Assembly: GCF_900142475.1 (NCBI RefSeq)
Contig: NZ_FRAY01000010.1
Coordinates: 1-64,000, forward strand
Length of the DNA: 64,000 nt
Direction: 5' to 3'
Source: Fibrobacter sp. UWH4
GTDB taxonomy: Bacteria > Fibrobacterota > Fibrobacteria > Fibrobacterales > Fibrobacteraceae
Shown here: piece after piece, positions 61,762 through 64,000 of the stretch
How the letters are laid out: each line of letters starts with the position of its first letter
Position numbering within the stretch: the stretch's first letter is position 1
Notes under the pieces: model-generated
The model's database searches: none
What the model was told of the DNA's origin: nothing
The model's input: only the letters and a program-made list of their open reading frames with translations
Translations under genes and position numbers: made by a program

Positions 61762-61830
61762 ACTATGCGTTTCACGCATACTGAGCATGAAAAAATGGTA
61801 TTTTGCAGCGTTTGCGCATTTATTTATATT
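61762..61830 (+). promoter_or_regulatory. LysR-box promoter C (CMD-cupin lipoprotein)
   Basis: ACTATGC (61762-61768), GTTTCAC, GCATACTG (61776-61783), then AGCATGAAAAA, nearly identical to site A at 28796. TATATT at 61825-61830 begins 49 nt after the GCATA half-site begins, as at A and B. The ATG at 61859 is about 22 nt after the expected transcription start. Confidence 0.8.
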
Positions 61831-61858
61831 AAGGGCGTAGATAGAAAAGGAACAAACC

Positions 61859-63061
61859 ATGAAACTAGGGACGATTATGACGATGCTTGGTATGGGTGCG
61901 GTGCTTGCCGCGTGTGATTGCTGCCCGCAGGGCGAGGCAAAGGCGCTTTCGCAGGACAAGGAACTGCGTGCCGTGATGGACAACTTCACGCAGAACGAGG
62001 TTCCGGCGGCGACTCCGCTTGTGGAAAAGCGCGAGGTGGAGTTGATTCGCCTTGTGTCGCTTGTGACGCAGCAGTCGGGCGCTCTTTTGCAAGAGGAAGT
62101 GGCGACGGCGCTTGCGCAGGGGCTTACTCCCGAAGAGATTCTCGAGGCGATTTACCAGTGCGCCCCTTACACCGGGTTCCCGCGGACGGTGGATGCGGTT
62201 GAAATTGCCCGCGGCGTGTTCAAGGCGAAGAATGTGAAGGTGGACGAGAACCGTGGGACGGTGACGGCGCAGTCCCGCCTGGAGGCGGGTGCCGACGCGC
62301 AGGGAACGCTGTTCGGCCAGAGTTTCCGCGACATGGCGAAGAACGGCAAGAGCGGTATGCCGACTATCAATTACTTCTTGGCGAGCAACTGCTTTGGCGA
62401 TTACTACACCCGCAAGGGGCTCGACCTGAATACCCGCGAACTCTTGACGATGGCGATTCTCGTGAACTTGGGAACGGAACCGCAGCTCAAGGCGCATATC
62501 GGCGCGAACCTCAAGATTCGCCCGGCCGACTACGTGGAACAGGCGATTTACAACTGCTTGCCGTATTGCGGTTACCCGCGCACGCTGAACGCGTTGCGAC
62601 TGCTTAAGGAAGCGGTGGCTGAGACGAAGGTCGCGGCGGTCGCAAAATCCATGCCGGGAAAGGACTGGAGCGTGTTCCCGGTGGGCAAGCCGAACGACGC
62701 CTACGCCAAGTATTTCGTGGGCAAGAGCTATCTCGACATGATCAGCAAGGAACAGGTGGGTGTCGGGAACGTGACTTTTGAACCGGCATGCCGCAACAAC
62801 TGGCATATCCATCATGCAAAGAAGGGCGGTGGCCAGATTCTCATCGCGACGGCGGGCCGCGGCTACTATCAGGAATGGGGCAAGCCGGCGGTGGAACTGA
62901 AGCCCGGCGACGTGGTGAACATTCCGGCTGGCGTCAAGCATTGGCACGGGGCGGCTCCGGATTCCTGGTTCCAGCATTTGGCGATTGAAGTTCCCGGCGA
63001 AGGAACAAGCAACGAATGGCTCGAGCCCGTGAGCGACGAAGACTACGGGAAGTTGAAATAA
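61859..63061 (+). CDS. Lipoprotein with two carboxymuconolactone-decarboxylase domains and a cupin
   Basis: The 400-residue protein has a lipoprotein signal ending VLAAC (Cys19). Two CMD-type helical domains follow: residues about 55-125 (ELIRLVSLVTQQSGALLQEEVATALAQGLTPEEILEAIYQCAPYTGFPRTVDAVEIAR) and about 175-260 (NTRELLTMAILVNLGTEPQLKAHIGANL, then QAIYNCLPYCGYPRTLNAL). A C-terminal cupin (about 300-385) has NNWHIHHAKKGGGQILIATAGRGYYQEWG and PGDVVNIPAGVKHWHGA, with metal-binding histidines. Separate cytoplasmic versions of these domains often sit side by side; here they are fused and exported. It follows LysR-box C and overlaps the next gene by one base. Confidence 0.9.
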   Translation: MKLGTIMTMLGMGAVLAACDCCPQGEAKALSQDKELRAVMDNFTQNEVPAATPLVEKREVELIRLVSLVTQQSGALLQEEVATALAQGLTPEEILEAIYQCAPYTGFPRTVDAVEIARGVFKAKNVKVDENRGTVTAQSRLEAGADAQGTLFGQSFRDMAKNGKSGMPTINYFLASNCFGDYYTRKGLDLNTRELLTMAILVNLGTEPQLKAHIGANLKIRPADYVEQAIYNCLPYCGYPRTLNALRLLKEAVAETKVAAVAKSMPGKDWSVFPVGKPNDAYAKYFVGKSYLDMISKEQVGVGNVTFEPACRNNWHIHHAKKGGGQILIATAGRGYYQEWGKPAVELKPGDVVNIPAGVKHWHGAAPDSWFQHLAIEVPGEGTSNEWLEPVSDEDYGKLK

Positions 63062-64000
63062 TGTTTGACAGAATTCTCGCTTGCGCATTTATTGGCCTTA
63101 TGACGGTAGGAACTTTTGCGGCGGCACCTGCGCCCGAGGGCTTCGTGCTTATCAAGGGCGGGACTTTCAACATGGGAAGCCCCGCAAACGAGGACTGGCG
63201 CGTCAACGACGAGACGCTCCACAAGGTGAAGGTCTCCGATTTTTACCTGGGCAAATACGAGGTGACGCAAAAGCTTTATCGCGAAGTGATGGGCGAAAAC
63301 CCATCCAGTTTCAAGGGTGACGATTTGCCCGTCGAAAACATCACGTGGCTTGATGCGGCTCATTTTTGCAACAAGTTAAGCGAACGCGACGGACGCACTC
63401 CCGTTTACGCTATCGAAGGCGATGCGGTCAGCTGGAATCGCGAGGCGAACGGCTACAGGCTCCCCACCGAAGCGGAATGGGAATACGCGGCCCGAGGCGG
63501 CACGACTACGCCGTTCTACACAAAGAAGGCTCCCGGTGCCGACGACGTGAATTTTTATGGGAAATATCCGTATCAAATTGAGCAGAACTATTTCAACGAC
63601 GAGGTTCTGGAAACACGCCCCGGCGTTTACCGCGGGAACACGCTCCCCGTGGGCAAATTCAAGCCCAATCCCTTCGGGCTTTACGACATTTACGGGAACG
63701 TGGGCGAATGGTGCTTTGACTTTTACGGCGATTACGGTGTTTCCGCGGGCTCGGCAAGCGTGACGGTCGACCCGGCGGGCAAACCTTCGGGCACAAGGCG
63801 CGTGCATCGCGGTGGCGGCTGGAACGATTTCGGCAAGAACCTCCGCAGCGCCTATCGCGGGGCCATGCAGCAATCCAGCAAGAGTTACAATGTGGGGCTC
63901 AGGCTCGCTATGAATGCGGGTGCAGGCGTCAAGGGAACTTTTGTGACCCAGGAAGCGGCGGGCTTTAAGGGTGAAAAAGCGCAAGCGGCGTCGAATACGA
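63061..64000 (+). CDS. Formylglycine-generating-enzyme (SUMF1) family protein, 3' end outside window
   Basis: The frame is open to the window end (313 codons seen). A signal peptide (about 1-21) is followed by an FGE-sulfatase-type domain: EGFVLIKGGTFNMGSPANEDWRVNDETLHKVKVSDFYLGKYEVTQKLYREVMG, NGYRLPTEAEWEYAARGG, NPFGLYDIYGNVGEWCFDFYGDY and RRVHRGGGWNDFGKNLRSAYRG. True FGEs modify sulfatases through paired cysteines; these are not evident here, so it may be a binding or protein-modifying relative. Start ATG shares a base with the upstream stop (TAATG), so it is in the LysR-box C operon. Confidence 0.9.
   Translation, partial: MFDRILACAFIGLMTVGTFAAAPAPEGFVLIKGGTFNMGSPANEDWRVNDETLHKVKVSDFYLGKYEVTQKLYREVMGENPSSFKGDDLPVENITWLDAAHFCNKLSERDGRTPVYAIEGDAVSWNREANGYRLPTEAEWEYAARGGTTTPFYTKKAPGADDVNFYGKYPYQIEQNYFNDEVLETRPGVYRGNTLPVGKFKPNPFGLYDIYGNVGEWCFDFYGDYGVSAGSASVTVDPAGKPSGTRRVHRGGGWNDFGKNLRSAYRGAMQQSSKSYNVGLRLAMNAGAGVKGTFVTQEAAGFKGEKAQAASNT

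Noticed and set aside
61471-61989. 172-codon minus-strand frame as a real gene
   Set aside because: Its first 102 codons run through the CMD-cupin gene start and the LysR-box promoter; only the part from 61683 is HxlR-like, and that is disrupted.

Overview
The window looks like a chromosomal segment of a Fibrobacter-type bacterium (Fibrobacterota). It opens inside a protein ending in the Fibrobacter major paralogous (FISUMP) domain, carries a Gram-negative envelope gene set (lipoproteins, an outer-membrane porin, a giant surface protein), and uses weak promoters with TATATT-like -10 boxes. No rRNA, tRNA, CRISPR array, transposase or integrase was recognised.

Region 1 (1-22.7 kb) is a giant surface-protein locus. 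A 6065-residue protein has no classical signal peptide but carries an N-terminal LEPRLMMSADP (LEPR-XLL type) motif, four blocks of RTX-like calcium-binding repeats, Calx-beta-like and beta-sandwich domains and a Gly/Glu/Thr-rich linker. It is followed, in one apparent operon, by a PqqD-like/M50-protease/HlyD-like membrane protein and by a shortened SecA-like ATPase whose start overlaps the M50 stop. This trio is the best candidate for a dedicated, poorly described export and processing system.

Region 2 (22.9-38.9 kb) holds a DUF6261-type protein, a structured GC-rich intergenic element, and a dense set of small redox and detoxification genes: aldo/keto reductases, flavodoxins, hexapeptide acetyltransferases, an ABM-type monooxygenase, an amidohydrolase and a SnoaL-like protein. 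Many of these carry signal peptides or lipoboxes although their families normally act in the cytoplasm. A LysR-type regulator lies among them. Five sites of the form ACTATGC-N7-GCATA (a T-N11-A LysR box) occur in the window: one over the lysR promoter and four upstream of redox genes. At three of the targets the box sits exactly 49 nt before a TATATT -10 element. Accessory genes are interspersed: a AAA ATPase with tandem operator-like repeats, a RhuM-like protein, and a DUF1016 nuclease flanked by 19-bp direct repeats.

Region 3 (38.9-58.2 kb) is a complete phosphate/phosphonate island. It contains pstS (domain order permuted), a porin, pstCAB-phoU, phnX, an iron alcohol dehydrogenase, phnDCEE, ppk1-ppx, then (opposite strand) a PiT transporter with phoB-phoR. 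Repeated CTTTAC/GTAAAG half-sites at about 11-bp spacing look like Pho boxes. The island is bounded by a flavodoxin 3' end on the left and a diverged copy of the same 36-nt end on the right. Between ppx and phoR lies a junkyard of fused fragments from an AlbA-type ATP-binding protein, ppx, pstB and a flavodoxin.

Region 4 (58.2-64 kb) has an AbiE-type toxin-antitoxin pair, a flavoprotein reductase plus radical SAM operon next to a broken HxlR regulator, and another LysR-box gene: a lipoprotein fusing two carboxymuconolactone-decarboxylase domains to a cupin. This is followed by a formylglycine-generating-enzyme-like protein that runs off the window.
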